DNA from: Podarcis raffonei
Lineage: Eukaryota; Chordata; Lepidosauria; Squamata; Lacertidae
Length of the DNA: 64,000 bases
Direction of reading: 5' to 3'
Assembly: GCF_027172205.1 (NCBI RefSeq)
Contig: NC_070614.1
Span: 49,168,001-49,232,000 of the forward strand
Position numbers and translations under genes: made by a program. Below are positions 31,390 through 42,696 of the stretch, piece by piece (the first letter of the stretch is position 1; the number at the start of each line of letters is the position of its first letter). The notes under the pieces are model-generated. The model saw only the letters and a program-made list of their open reading frames with translations. It did not search any database and was not told the DNA's origin.

Positions 31390-32113
31390 AATGATCATGA
31401 TGGAATGGGGCGCCCCTATTTTCATCGGAGAAATGTTGGAACGGATTCTCCCCTCTCCCTCCCTCCCATTCCCCTTGAAACACTTCAGGAGAGGAGTTTC
31501 GCAAACCCTGCCGGTTGCAATGAGCCATGGCCTGGGGGTGGGGAGACCTCAACGGTGTGGAAAGAGGGAAGGTGGCGGGTAGGGGGCCATTGCGCCTTCC
31601 GGGAGGGTTGCACTTTTACCGTGGTCCCGGCCTCGGTCGGGGGGAGAGCTGGTTTTGAGGGTGGCCGTCTGTCTCTCCACTTGGGGCTCCCAGTTCTAGT
31701 CTTGGGTTGGGGGGTGAGGACACCCTTGCGAGGTTGAGTTGGGGGGGTGTTTGTAGCAGGATGGGGGAGCAGAACAGCTTGTGGTTTGTGGCAGAGATCC
31801 TTCTCCTTCTCGGTGGTGTAACAGGTTATTTCACAAGATGACGCAAGGCTTACCTTGAGGCCGGCTCCTTTGCACCCCTGCCTGGACGGGGACAGTGAGC
31901 AAATTTGGGATACGAGGAGCCGAACCCTTGGCAAAGAGGGAATGAGAAAACCCTAAATCCCGAGTACCGGGGGCTTCCGCTAGGTGCAGGGGGTCTCTTT
32001 GGTGATGCACGAGTCCAAGGGAGGCAGGGCGGCTAGCAAACGTCGCTTCACCTCCATCCAAAAAGCTGCTCTCCAGAGGTTGTAACATCAACCACCAGCT
32101 TGTGCAACCCTTG

Positions 32114-32151
<38 letters not shown>

Positions 32152-32344
32152 TGAGAGAAACAGAGAGAAATGAGCACAAAGAAAGGGGCCCCGGAGTCCC
32201 ACAAGGCAAAGAAGAATCTAAGCCAGCGGCCATCACCAAGCCCAGACGGGGGGGGGGCATATGGGCCACTTGGCCTGGGCCTCCAATTCCAAAGGGGGCC
32301 TTGGTCAGCATACATTCCCTATGTATTTTTAAAAAGCACTATTG
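31390..32344. other. intergenic DNA with a (TG)n microsatellite
   Basis: A perfect TG run occupies about 32116-32150. The rest is GC-richer non-coding DNA without a recognisable gene. Confidence 0.5.
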
Positions 32345-32601
32345 TACAGTGGTACCTCAGGTTACATACGCTTCAGGTTACATACGCTTCAGGTTACATA
32401 CGCTTCAGGCTACAGACTCCGCTAACCAAGAAATAGTGCTTCAGGTTAAGAACTTTGCTTCAGGATGAGAACAGAAATTGTGCTCTGGCGGCGTGACAGC
32501 AGCAGGAGGCCCCATTAGTTAAAGTGGTGCTTCAGGTTAAGAACAGTTTCAGGTTAAGTACGGACCTCTGGAATGAATTAAGTACCCGAGGTACCACTGT
32601 A
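32345..32601. mobile_element. TA-flanked MITE copy 11 ('ggttaag' subfamily)
   Basis: TA-CAGTGGTACCTCAGGTTAC to CCCGAGGTACCACTG-TA. Four tandem CTTCAGG(T/C)TACA units follow the left terminus. Confidence 0.88.
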
Positions 32602-32899
32602 TATCTATATTTTCCATTTTGTCTTTATATGCAGATACGGTTCAAGCCTTGAAATAAAATTATTTGTCAGCATAACTTTTGTGAAAATTATTTATATACA
32701 GTACTTACTTATTTATAAGACTTCAGTTATCCCCAGGGTAAAAAAAAAGGGCGGGGACATTGTCTACCTGGCCCAGGCCTCTGCCCGGCTCTGCAAGACC
32801 CTGGCCATCAGCACATCTCAGGGCGTAGAGAGCTCTGTAAGCGACTGTCAATCAGTTTCAACCTGATGGCTCTTGAGTTTCAGGATTGTAAGGGAAAGT

Positions 32900-33395
32900 T
32901 TCTCTCCGTCCAGGTTCAAGGCAAGAGATGGAGCTGAGCCCTTCCAGATCAGGCCAAAGGCCTGTCTAGTCTGGCCTCTGGCTGCTATGCAGGGGCCAAA
33001 GTTGCCTCTGGAGAACCCTTAGGAGCAGATTGTGAGAACGCGCCCTTTCCTCCTGCTCCTATTCCAGGTACCGAGTGTCAGAGACAGACCTTGGATGCAC
33101 CCCCATCCAAAGCCATGAATTTGTTCAGTGCCCTTCAAGCGCCATGCTGTGGGAGCCAGTTCCAAAGTCTATTTGCTTTATTTTATCCGTCCTGCATTTT
33201 CCAACATTCAGATGCATTGAATCTCAGCGAGTGTTGTGAGAGAGGAGAAAAACTTTTCTCTACGTGCTTTTTCGAGGGCATCCGTAATTTTATATAAAAT
33301 TATATCGTTTCCCCTCTTAGTCGCCTTTGCCCTAAACGAAAAAGCCCCAGATGCTGCAACCTTTCCTCTTAATTATTTTGTTCCATCCTCTTTGT
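32900..33395 (-). mobile_element. CR1-superfamily LINE fragment
   Basis: The plus strand has CCAACATTCAGATGCATTGA, GAGGAGAAAAACTTTTCTCT and AGATGCTGCAACCTTTCCTC, the same family as 3395 and 24160, in reverse. Confidence 0.6.
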
Positions 33396-33401
33396 TATTT
33401 C

Positions 33402-33403
<2 letters not shown>

Positions 33404-33443
<40 letters not shown>
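33404..33443. repeat. (AAT)n microsatellite
   Basis: About 13 uninterrupted ATA/AAT units after CTTTGTTATTTC. Confidence 0.85.
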
Positions 33444-34675
33444 TCTTTATTGTCATTGCCCCCTCTCAGGGACAACGAAATTACTTGACTGCTCCATAAA
33501 AACACTAATTAAAACAATACAGTATAGTACAGCAAGGAAGATTAGATGACTTTCAAAGTCCAGGCTTCCCATTCAGGGCCGAGATCGCTCTGGAGAAGAA
33601 GCTGTTCTTAAGACGGCTCGTTCTTGTCTTCATCGTCCTGTATCTCCGTCCCGACGGCAGGAGCTCGCCCTTTTAGTCCAGTGGGGTTGAAAAATAAGTT
33701 ATGGAATTTATCAAATGCCCCAAAATTGGCATTCTGGGGTCTAAAACTGGGGTCCATGTTGAGCTTGAGGCCTTCTTGCAACTCCTCCCCCCAATGCCAC
33801 AAATCGGCTCTGTATAACCCAAGGAGAAGTCTAGGTTTCCTCCAGGTGACAAGAAGAAATGGAGGGTCAGGTTTTATAGGGAAAGCTTCGCCTACTTGAT
33901 GTCCCCCCCGCCAATATTTTGGGCTGTGCAGGCTGGAACTGAAGACAGTTGTAATTCTAAGCATCTGGAGGGCACCAGGCAGGCAAAGGGAGAGGATGCA
34001 GCAAGGAGGGAGATCTGAGTTCGAATCCCGGCTCCAGGTTTGAAGGGGCTGTTACGAAGTGTGCCATTTGCACACAAGTCTGCAGTTCTCATTTTAGGAT
34101 TTTTAGACATGTAACCTGGGCGTGTGCCCTGGCAATAAGTGCTTTAAGGATTTATGGAGAAGTCAGACTACTCATTGAAATCAATGATCTCATATAACAG
34201 GGCTCCGAACTAAGCAGCCTCCTCCCTGGTGGGCTTACTTGACTGCAGAGGACAGTGGCACTCCAAGCAGCCCCATGTGGCTTAACTGAGCCGCCATTTT
34301 GATTTTATCACAGCGCCCTGGAGCAAGGCTATGCCAGGAGCATTGTGGGAAATTAAAGCTGGGTTTAAAGTGGGTGGCCGAGCAGGCATAAGGAGTGGTC
34401 ACAGCTGTGGGCCCTGGCAGTTGCCCAAGGATGCCAGCTGCCGGTGCCGTTCCACCCTGATCTTGTGAAGGTCCCACATCTTGCAAAGGTGGCTCTTTCT
34501 TGATTTAAAGTACTTTGCTACTGCAATTTTTGCATGGCGATTGAGGACTAGCTTGGCCTGGCCCTTGCGCTGAGTGCAGAGAGCACTGGATTGAAAACAT
34601 GCCATGCATAAATCGGTCCTCAGGTTGCTGCTGACCCACTTGCTCCAGCCTTACACCCTAATTATCTTCCCCACA

Positions 34676-34850
34676 GCAGCTCAGTGGTTTTGCATATGCG
34701 GCCCCAGGTTTGGTCCTTAGCATCTCTAGTGGAAAGAGCCCTGCATCTCTTCCATTAGCAGATGGGAGCAGATGGGGCTGTGGGTGCAATTCGTGACATG
34801 GGAAGCTGCCTCATTCCAAGTCACTATTGCCCTGTTTAGCTCAGAGTTGT
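34676..34850 (+). mobile_element. tRNA-derived SINE, decayed
   Basis: CAGCAGCTCAGTGGTTTTGC (A-box-like) and GCCCCAGGTTTGGTCC (B-box-like), then GGGAAGCTGCCTCATTCCAA, the usual 3' text of this SINE. Confidence 0.45.
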
Positions 34851-34914
34851 CTACATTCCACCGGCAATGGCCGCCCAGGGTCTAAGGCTGTGAAAAATAC
34901 CTGGAGATGTTGAG

Positions 34915-35215
34915 GTGGAATCTGCACACACTGAGGGCCTTCTGGCGGTTCCCTCCCTGCGAAAACTGAGGTTACAAGGAACCAGGCACAGGGCCTTCTC
35001 GGTGGTGGCGCCCTCCCTGTGGAACGCCCTCCCACCAGATGTCAAAGAGAACAACAACTACCAGACTTTTAGAAGACATCTGAAGGCAGCCTTGTTTAGG
35101 GAAGCATTTAACGTTTGATGCATTACTGTATTTTAATATTTTGCTGGAAGCCGCCCAGAGTGGCTGGGGAAGCCCAGTCAGATGGGCGGGGTATAAATAA
35201 TATATTATTATTATT
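34915..35215 (+). mobile_element. L2-like LINE 3' end with intact C-terminal frame
   Basis: The frame 34915-35118 reads HRAFSVVAPSLWNALPPDVK and FRRHLKAALFREAFNV, then stops. The 3' UTR has GAAGCCGCCCAGAGTGGCTG and ends GGGTATAAATAATA plus ATT repeats. Confidence 0.85.
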
Positions 35216-35359
35216 AAGTCAAGAAAGGTACCCGGAGAAGCCTACAGCCTTCTGCATGCAAAGCAGATGCCTTGGCACAGAGCTATAGCCCTCCTCTAAT
35301 TCCCTCCTATAAAACAAAACCACACATCACTAAAGGAAACATGTGCCATGAGAGACCCT

Positions 35360-35365
35360 TTTATT
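35360..35365 (-). terminator. CEBPE: CEBPE polyadenylation signal
   Basis: AATAAA on the minus strand about 90 bases after the stop codon. Confidence 0.65.
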
Positions 35366-35453
35366 TACACACTCAAAATTGCACGCACCCACCCCCCTCT
35401 TGATTTTAAGTGCCGCCACCTCCTTCCTCGCTCCCCACCCCACCCGGCCGGCT

Positions 35454-35753
35454 TCAGCTGCAGCCCCCAAGCCCTTTGATAAGCCCGGCCGCCTCAGGCA
35501 TCTGGCGGAAAATGTCACGGAGGGTCTCTGTCTCCTGCACCAGCTGCTCCACCCGGCTGCGCAGCCTCTCGTTCTCGCCCAGGAGCTCCACCATGCGCTG
35601 CTGCGTCTCCAGCACCCGGCGCTTGGCCTTGTCGCGGCTCTTGCGCACGGCGATGTTGTTGCGCTCGCGGCGTAGCCGGTACTCCAGGCTGTCTTTGTTG
35701 ACCGATTTCTTCCCCTTGGGGGTGCAGGGCGGGGACGGGCTGCAAGGAGGGCC
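35454..35753 (-). CDS. CEBPE: CEBPE coding exon 2 (bZIP)
   Basis: 300 bp including the TGA stop, residues 146-244. The acceptor is GTCTCCGCAG. It contains the whole basic region and leucine zipper. Confidence 0.96.
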   Translation of the reverse strand, partial: GPPCSPSPPCTPKGKKSVNKDSLEYRLRRERNNIAVRKSRDKAKRRVLETQQRMVELLGENERLRSRVEQLVQETETLRDIFRQMPEAAGLIKGLGGCS

Positions 35754-36234
35754 CTGCGGAGACAGAGGGAGGAGCGGGAAGGGCCAAAAGTCAGGGATTT
35801 TATTTGCTTCATACTCAAACTTATTCAAGTTTGCAGGTTTCCGAAACAGCTTGCAAAAGCAAAACGTGACCGTCCTTTGGAACTCTCTGAATTTTGCAAT
35901 GCAGTTCTCCAGGCAATCAGTGCTTACAAAAATGCACGTTAGGGTAAGGTAATAATGACTGTATTAGCAAAAACAAAACAAAACCCCAAAAAACATATAA
36001 AAATGCATTATATTGGGGAAATCTCTTGCAAAAGGTGTACGGTAGTCAAAACTGCGTACAAAATGTGTTTACTAGGAGAAAATCGCACTAAAAGGCCAGT
36101 GAATTTTCACGAGGAGTCTTGCTGAAATCTCACATTGTCGCAGAGATGCAAAGAATGGAATTTAATATTGGAAAAAGCAAGAAACCAAGACAATTGAAAT
36201 GGATAGATCCTTCCATGGGTTAGGGACAATAGCA

Positions 36235-36270
<36 letters not shown>

Positions 36271-36375
36271 TGTGAGAGAGAGAGAGAGAGAGAGAGCGCG
36301 CGCGCAAGCATTGGGCCTCAAAACCCACAGCTGGCCAATACTTTTATGAAACCAAATTTTCACAAAAGTGTGGCC

Positions 36376-36416
<41 letters not shown>

Positions 36417-39076
36417 CTTAAAGTGTAGCCTGCTTTAAAACAGTATAAAAATTAATACTTAATACTGTAAATGGATCATTCAGATATCACTAATAGATCA
36501 TTTAAAACAGATTTTAATAATAAGGATACTTAATTTATTTGGTTTCCCCCGAAATGGATAAATCAGGGTTAATTGGGGAAAAGATACAGGTTGGCATTTT
36601 CATGCCAACAACGTGGGTGGACACTGCAAAACATTTGCCTGTAAGAGGCATCACCCATCCCAGAATATGCAGCTGCCTAGAAACGCCCTCCGTGCCAAGA
36701 TGGAGATTGCTGGTCGTAGGAGGGCTCTCCCAGATGCTCCAGATATGGGCTCCACACCCTTGGATTCTGGGATAAGCAGCGGCAGCTGGTGACCATTGAA
36801 ACTGGTGGGGCCGTAAGTGGAACCACAGCCAATGGCAGGCAGAGATACAGCAGATTCTAGTTTCGTCCCCACCTTCCTGCCTGCCGAGCTCTGCAAAGAT
36901 AACCCTAAGAAGGAGGAAGCGGGCAGGCAGGGCCACTCCTTGGAATGGGTGCATGCAAGAATCGAAGAAATAATCAAATAAATAGCAATAAAATAAGAAG
37001 GAGAAGGTAGGCAGGCATGTGGGGCTGGCTGAGGTTGGTGGGGCTGTGCCTCCAGGTGCCCTTATGGGCCCAGCCTGCTCTGGAAGCAATACCTATCCCT
37101 CTCATAGACTCCTAGAATTGTAGAGTTGGAAGGGAGCCCCAGGGTCATCCAGTCCAACCCTCTGCAAGGCAGAAACCTGGTCCCCCATCCAATCTGCAAC
37201 CAAACCAGACCCTGCTTAGCTTCCACACGTGTGCTGGCAGTTTTATTGCTGCGCCACTACAAAACCTTGTTTCTGAGAAAGTCTGTGCTTGTAACACAGA
37301 TCCTTGGTTTAGGTTAAAGGAAGTCACTGTGATATATGCCTTCTTCCATGTATCTGGAATCTCTCAGGTTTTTAATATCCTGTTCGCAGTGTCTTTTAAT
37401 GGTTGCATTAAATAGTCCTGCAATTTTTTGGTAATATTGTATTTTGCTGGAAGCTCATGTGGTCCCTGTATTTTACCTAATTTCACCTGGTTGGTTGCTT
37501 GTTCCATCATAGGTCCTTGGTTCACTGCACATCATCTCACAAAATCATCTCTCGTTCACTCGCAGTCATGGGAAGGGCCCTTTAAAGGAGCCGTTGAAGG
37601 AGGGTTTTTTTTACCTCTGTTAAGCTCAGCTCCTTTCCCCTTTTTCTTGGTGTGGGTTATAGCTTATATCATGCATTTATCCCAGTGTTGCAGAGACTGC
37701 ATTCACAAGGGCTGACGAGGGATATTGGGGTCTCAGATTAAGAGGGCAGGCAAGTCAGGTTTTAGGAATGGAGGCAAGCACTTCAGGACTGAGCCCTATA
37801 GTTCCAGATAAAAAGGAACTGGGATCCAAAAAGAACCCATTTTTGTCCCCTCTCTTGGCTCCCTTAAAACCTCTCCTCAAAACCCACCTGTTCCGTGCAA
37901 CCTTTGGCAAAACAGGCCCTTGTCCAGGGGCAACAAACATGGTGCAGATCTCCGACCTTGTTTAACTGCAACATCTGGAGGGCACAACATGGGCTACCCC
38001 CTGCTCTTGCCCATGCACCCAGTCTCTGCTGTAACTAAACCTGAGTATGTGCAACCGACCTAACTGCATCTTCTTCCCATCTCCCACTCTCTCCACTTCC
38101 TTCCCCTTCCTCTGCTCTCGGCTGTGCATCAGGTTATAGATTTAAGCCCCAAAAGGGACAGGCTTGCCCCCCCTTTCTTTTTTTCTTTTTACTCTCTAAA
38201 GCACTTTCAATAACAATAGTTCACAGTAATAAATACTCAAAGAAGATTGAGGTTTGAGAGATGGGGTGGGGAAAGGAGCTGTGCTAGTGTGGACAGGTTT
38301 TGGAGTCAGGAGGAGCTCAGACCCTAAGAAGAGCCTGCGGGATCAGGCCAGGGGCCCAGCAAGCATCCTGTTCTCACAGTGGCCAGCCAGTGGGAACCTC
38401 GCAAGTAGGATTCGAGCACCAGAGCACTCACCTTCCTGTGGCTTCCAGCGACTGGCATTCAGAAGCATCTCTGCCTCCAACCACAACAGGAGGACTTAGC
38501 GAGAAGGGTGAGTAGTCACCAATGACCTCCAAAGTGGGGGGTCACCATTTTTTAATTTGGTTATAGAGTTGAGAAAGTCTCCAAGCTGGATGAGGGTGAA
38601 AGCAAAGCTGGAAAGAGGGGGACCGTGCTGCTCCTCCTTACCTTGAGGACTCTCAGTGCTTGTCCGGCCCGCATGCCAGGCTGAGCGAGGGCCACCTGGG
38701 CGCAGTGGGCTGGCGAGAAGTGCATGGGGTTGTATGGGTGGCGCCCGCCTGCGCGACCGGCCTCGCCTCCTCGTGGCTCCTCCTTGACAGCGACCGGCCG
38801 CGGGTCAAAGGGACCGAGGACCTTGCGCTCCCCTCCGTAAGACAAGTAGGGGTATGGCTCCCCAGGGAAGAAATTGGAGAAGGGGGTGCTTGGCTTGGGC
38901 CCCCTCTGCCCAGCCCCCTGCAGCAGCTCCGAGAGCAGCTGCTCGTCTCCAATGTAGGAGGCCAGCTCCGACTCACAGAGGGGGCCCAGGTCCGTGCCAC
39001 TGGGCCTGGCGGGGGGCATCTCCAGGGCCTGGTATTGCCGCTGCTCACTGCCCTCAAAATACCCTCCCTGGGACAT
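35454..39076 (-). CDS. CEBPE: CCAAT/enhancer-binding protein epsilon (C/EBP epsilon), 2 coding exons
   Basis: A bZIP transcription factor which in mammals drives late granulocyte differentiation; it acts in the nucleus as a dimer on CCAAT-type sites. Predicted 244 residues: an activation motif [14 protein letters not shown] (39-52, compare human AYIESGEEQLLSDLF), a V-K-E-E sumoylation-type motif (97-100) in the regulatory region, a basic region (about 163-191, [20 protein letters not shown]) and zipper leucines at 202, 209, 216 and 223. It ends [12 protein letters not shown], the C/EBP epsilon tail. Human is about 281 residues; the loss is in the Pro-rich middle. The start MSQGGYF was chosen because it matches human MSHGTYY; an in-frame Met 39 codons upstream lacks conservation. 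The position between C14orf119 and SLC7A8 excludes other C/EBPs. Unlike the intronless CEBPA and CEBPB, it has one intron, as expected for epsilon. Confidence 0.96.
36238..36414. repeat. paired microsatellites (TG)n-(AG)n-(CG)n and (CA)n
   Basis: A TG run at 36239-36268 passes into AG (about 36274-36296) and CG. A CA run lies at 36378-36414. TG and CA are complementary, 110 bases apart, in the CEBPE intron. Confidence 0.85.
37104..37180 (-). mobile_element. CR1-type 3' tail
   Basis: TAGAATTGTAGAGTTGGAAG and GGTCATCCAGTCCAACCC, a reversed CR1-type end in the CEBPE intron. Confidence 0.6.
37770..38240 (+). mobile_element. LINE 3' end, L2-like (tentative)
   Basis: TTAAAACCTCTCCTCAAAAC then CCACCTGTTCCGTGCAACCT encode a decayed C-terminus of L2 style. 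A tail with AATAAATACTCAAAG lies at about 38228-38242. Confidence 0.4.
38330..38500 (-). mobile_element. CR1-superfamily LINE 3' fragment
   Basis: GGGATCAGGCCAGGGGCCCA, CATCCTGTTCTCACAGTGGC and GGCATTCAGAAGCATCTCTG are the reversed 3' end of the same LINE family as 3395. It abuts CEBPE exon 1 inside the intron. Confidence 0.6.
38642..39076 (-). CDS. CEBPE: CEBPE coding exon 1
   Basis: 435 bp, residues 1-145, activation and regulatory regions. The donor AAG/GTAAGG follows the QALRVLK codons, phase 0. Confidence 0.93.
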
Positions 39077-39744
39077 GGCGCCAAGTGGAAATCTGAAATT
39101 CCGTGACTTCTCTCCTCTGTGTTTTCCGGGTCTGCTAGCGGCCCCAATGCACTCGTTCCTTGCCTTCCTATATTTCAATGGCTCCTCTCCCAATTTCTCC
39201 AGAATTATATTATTATTATTAGTTGTTGTTCTTTATGTTGCTTGTTGCTTCAGCTTAAGTGAGGCGCCCTTCCTCTCCAGGTGATTCTTTGGTTTCCTTC
39301 TTTGACACCGATTTGCCCTCCTTGACTTTTAAAATCTTGTTTGCTCTTTCGTTCCTCCTTTTCTCGGAATGTCCAATTTTCTTCCTTCTCGGTTCCCCCC
39401 TCTACCTTTTATTTCCGTCACTGTCACATTCCTCTTCTCATCTCTGCTCCTTTCTCCCCTCTGTGCACCGTTCCCTCTTTCTGCAGGTCTGCAGCTTCTT
39501 CCCTCTTTCTCTCGTCTTCTTCCTTCCCTCCTTCGTCTCCCTCCCCCTTCCTTCCTCTTTTTCTGAGTGAACCCCTGCTCCTGTGAAGAGCAATTCGCCT
39601 CATTCCACCCTGGCAGTCTCTCTCCCATGATCCTCATCCACCTTCAGGAGGGTCTTCACATTACTGTCATACTGTCCTGGGGGCACTTTTCCTCCCACTC
39701 CCCACCAGCCATAAGCCGTACGCTGCCTCACTCAAATAGCACCT

Positions 39745-40003
39745 ATCGCCACATGGGATCGAACCTGTGACCTTCTGCATGCAACAATACAACTTTTAGA
39801 AGACATCTGAAGGCAGCCCTGTATTGAGAGGTTTTTAATGTTTGATGTCTTATTATATGTGTTGGAAGCTGCCCAGAGTGGCTGGGGCAACCCAGCAAGA
39901 TGGGTGGGGTATAAATAATAAAACTATCATCATAATCACTATTATTATTATTATTATTATTAAGGCAGGTTCTCTACCACTGAGCTATGCAGAGGGCTGA
40001 GGA
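39745..40003 (-). mobile_element. tRNA-derived SINE split by an L2-like tail
   Basis: On the minus strand a TAGCTCAGTGGTAGAG A box (39972-39987) and a GGTCACAGGTTCGATCCC B box (39755-39772) lie about 200 bases apart because an L2-like tail (39785-39962) sits between them. Confidence 0.65.
39785..39962 (+). mobile_element. L2-like LINE 3' tail inserted in a SINE
   Basis: CTTTTAGAAGACATCTGAAG, GCTGCCCAGAGTGGCTGGGG and GTATAAATAATAAAAC with an ATT repeat, nearly the same as the end at 34915-35215. Confidence 0.7.
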
Positions 40004-40009
40004 ACCTGT

Positions 40010-42075
40010 GTCCAACCTGGATGTTGCTAAACTACGGCTCCCATTGCCCCTGTGGATGGTAAATGACAGAATTAAACCAAAGAAAGAAATGGGGGCACAT
40101 ATGCACAATGGTTTGAAATTTTTGTTGCAGTTTTGCCAGTGTTTGCACCAGGGGGCTTGCTTCTGGAAGCCCCCTTGCCACCTATCGGGGCCATACTGAA
40201 ATTTGCAAACGCTTGCCGTAGTTTTCCTTTGCGGTGTCTCTGAACACCAGCAGGTGGGGCCCTGAGGCCAGTAGTGCAACTGCACTGAGATATGGAGCAG
40301 TGCAAACAAACCAAAAATAGTTGTTTTGAGTTTGAAAGGGAAGGCTTGCCCTAGAAGCCTTTGGTGGTGTGCCCACTCACCTGGTGTGTAGAGCTCTTAC
40401 TGAAGGATGCTTTGGCAGAGACCTTCCAATTAATTTGGTAATGACCTCCAAAAGTTCCTCCTGCGGGAGGCCCAGGCAGGTTGCCCTTGCATAGAAAGTT
40501 GTCAAAATCACTTCACTCTGCAGTGAAAGAACCAGCCTCTTTTATAATCACCACGGTACCATGTAGATCACCATATGGAAACACGGGGTAGGGATTTGCC
40601 ACATATGAAGGAGATGTGGGGATAGACTGCCCGTGTCAGGGAAGACTTAACTTTCACCTGTTTTGTTTCCCTTTCTTATACATTATAGATTGTCTTTCCT
40701 TTAGTAACTTCAAGGATACACACATACACACACACATTTCTCCCCCTGCCCTCCATTTTATCCATAGAACCTTGTCAGGTTGCCTTAAGATGAGAGTGGC
40801 TGGCCCCTCATCAGTCAAGGAGCCTTGTAGCTGAGTGGATTCGAACCAGCCACACATTTAAAACACCATGACACCATTTTGACCATCGTGGCTTCCCCCA
40901 GGACTCATAAGAACTGCAGTTGGTTAGGGACGTTCAGAACTCTGAAAATTGTAGCCCTGTGAGGGGCATAGAAGCCTCTTCACAACTCTCTCAGCACCTT
41001 TAACGAACTACAGTTCCCAAGATTCTTTTTTTTGGGGGGGGGAGGGGGAAACAAGACTGTTGGGTGGCTTAGCTCTATAAACATAAGGTGCAGGTGTGAC
41101 CTGAGTCTCCCAGCTGACACGCACTCTAACCACATGGGCATTTCGGCCATCAGACCTTTCCCTCCTGTTGTAGGAGTAAAGCTAACTCTCTTGCTCATCT
41201 GACCATCTTCAGTGGTCCTTTGGAGGATTGCAACCCTGTCAGTCCAGCTGGCTCCAGCAGCAACAGGACACAATATTATTCAGGATTGTGCAAACCCCAA
41301 AAACTCTGAAATGGCATTTCTAAACTGGGTGAATGGGCAGTGTTGTCTTTAGAACTCAGCAGGGAGGAGGATGGGGGCAAAACTATGAGTTGGCTCTGCC
41401 TTTCATTGGCTCTGGCTCCACCTGCCATTGATGTTCCTACCTCCCACTGTACCAGTCCCAGCAGGGAGCAGGCACCAGTGAGACCTGTCAAGGCCTGTTT
41501 CCCATCCCAGTGAAATATAACCACTATGTTCTGTTGCCACTACTGTACATCAGGAACCAGTTGCTGGAGGAGGGCTGTGTACTACATGCCCAGCTTATGG
41601 GCGTGAAACTAGGTAGACCTTCAATTAAATCTAGTGGGACTCTTCTCATGTTCTGGGAGGACAGGGGTAATTTGTGGGTGTGAGGACCATTCCTGTCCCG
41701 ATAGTTAAAGTCTTCGTGCCCTACCTTCTCACATTGCAGTGCAGGAATTAACCTTTAAACCTTCCTTTCCTCACTCCGTAAGGTCTCTCTGATACTCCTG
41801 AGTCAGTTTCTACCAACATGCTATGCCAATGAAAATATTACATTGCCTTCTGGCCAACGTGTTCTGGAAATGGAGGTTTATCTTTCAAAATTCCATTGAG
41901 TGGAAAGACTGGCATGCCCGATCAAAATAGCGCAATACTTGTCAAGGTGGTAGCAATCTCTGTGAAATAATTCCACTGGGAAAGCAAGAGTTAGCAGAAT
42001 GGATGGTGTGTACAAAGCAGTATTTTACACATCCTAGAATCCAGCATTTAAGGCAACAGGGATGGCAAGTTTAGC
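40010..42075. other. CEBPE-SLC7A8 intergenic DNA
   Basis: It holds a palindromic AACTACAGTTCCCAAGATT patch at 40915-41030, a short CA run at 40717-40737 and a SINE-like piece at 40805-40855. No gene was seen. Confidence 0.45.
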
Positions 42076-42079
42076 TTAA

Positions 42080-42085
42080 TTTATT
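42080..42085 (-). terminator. SLC7A8: SLC7A8 polyadenylation signal
   Basis: AATAAA on the minus strand, 462 bases after the stop codon; it would give a 3' UTR of roughly 0.5 kb. Confidence 0.6.
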
Positions 42086-42547
42086 ACATCAAAAAAAGAG
42101 AAAGAGAGAAAAGTGAAAAATACAAGGACACAAAAACCATGGGAGAGGACCCTCTCCCACGAAATGAGGTTCAAACCCAAAGAGAATATTCCCAACAATA
42201 TAAGGCAACAATAACGAAGGAGCCCCTTCCAGCAGGGTGCGCCGGGGATGTGGGTGTGGGGTCGTTGGCTGTGAGGAGAGCTCCCATCTTTTCCAGCTCC
42301 AGCAGGGGGCACTGCTGGTGGGGAGTGGCGGATGTGGGTACTCCAGCCCCAGCAGGGGTTTAGTGCAGGAAACTGGGTGAGGCACTAGTGAGGCATTCCC
42401 AGCTATTCCAGTCCCAGCGTGTGGTGCTGTTGGGAGCAAGAAGAGAGCTCTAGCTGTGCAGGGAGCTCCCATTTACTTCAGCGCCCCCAAAGGGTACTGC
42501 GCAGCCCATCACTGGCTGCTTCTTCTACCCCCAGCCACCAAGAAGGC

Positions 42548-42696
42548 TCAGTTCTGAGGATACTTCGAGTCTTCAGTTCCACACATTGGCTCCAGCTGTT
42601 CTTTGGTCTCTTTGCTGAGGTTGGTTTTAGGTTTCCCTGAATCCATTTCAGGGTACACAACAACACAAAGCTTCTGTCCTAGCCGAGTCACTACCT
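42548..42696 (-). CDS. SLC7A8: SLC7A8 coding exon 11 (C-terminal tail)
   Basis: 149 bp including the TGA stop, residues 473-521. [20 protein letters not shown] is conserved; the remaining hydrophilic cytosolic tail differs from the mammalian one. Confidence 0.92.

Noticed and set aside
34676-34850. Functional tRNA gene
   Set aside because: A- and B-box-like text is present, but there is no cloverleaf with an acceptor stem; it is a SINE head, as are the pieces at 39745, 43112 and 12935.
38561-39193. Longer CEBPE start at 39193 (39 extra codons)
   Set aside because: The upstream in-frame sequence has no resemblance to C/EBP epsilon, while the ATG at 39076 gives the conserved MSxGxYxE start.
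42478-42547. Extended SLC7A8 C-terminus in a second frame
   Set aside because: The frame fixed by the splice junction gives the conserved CVVVYPE segment and stops at 42548-42550; the longer frame lacks homology.
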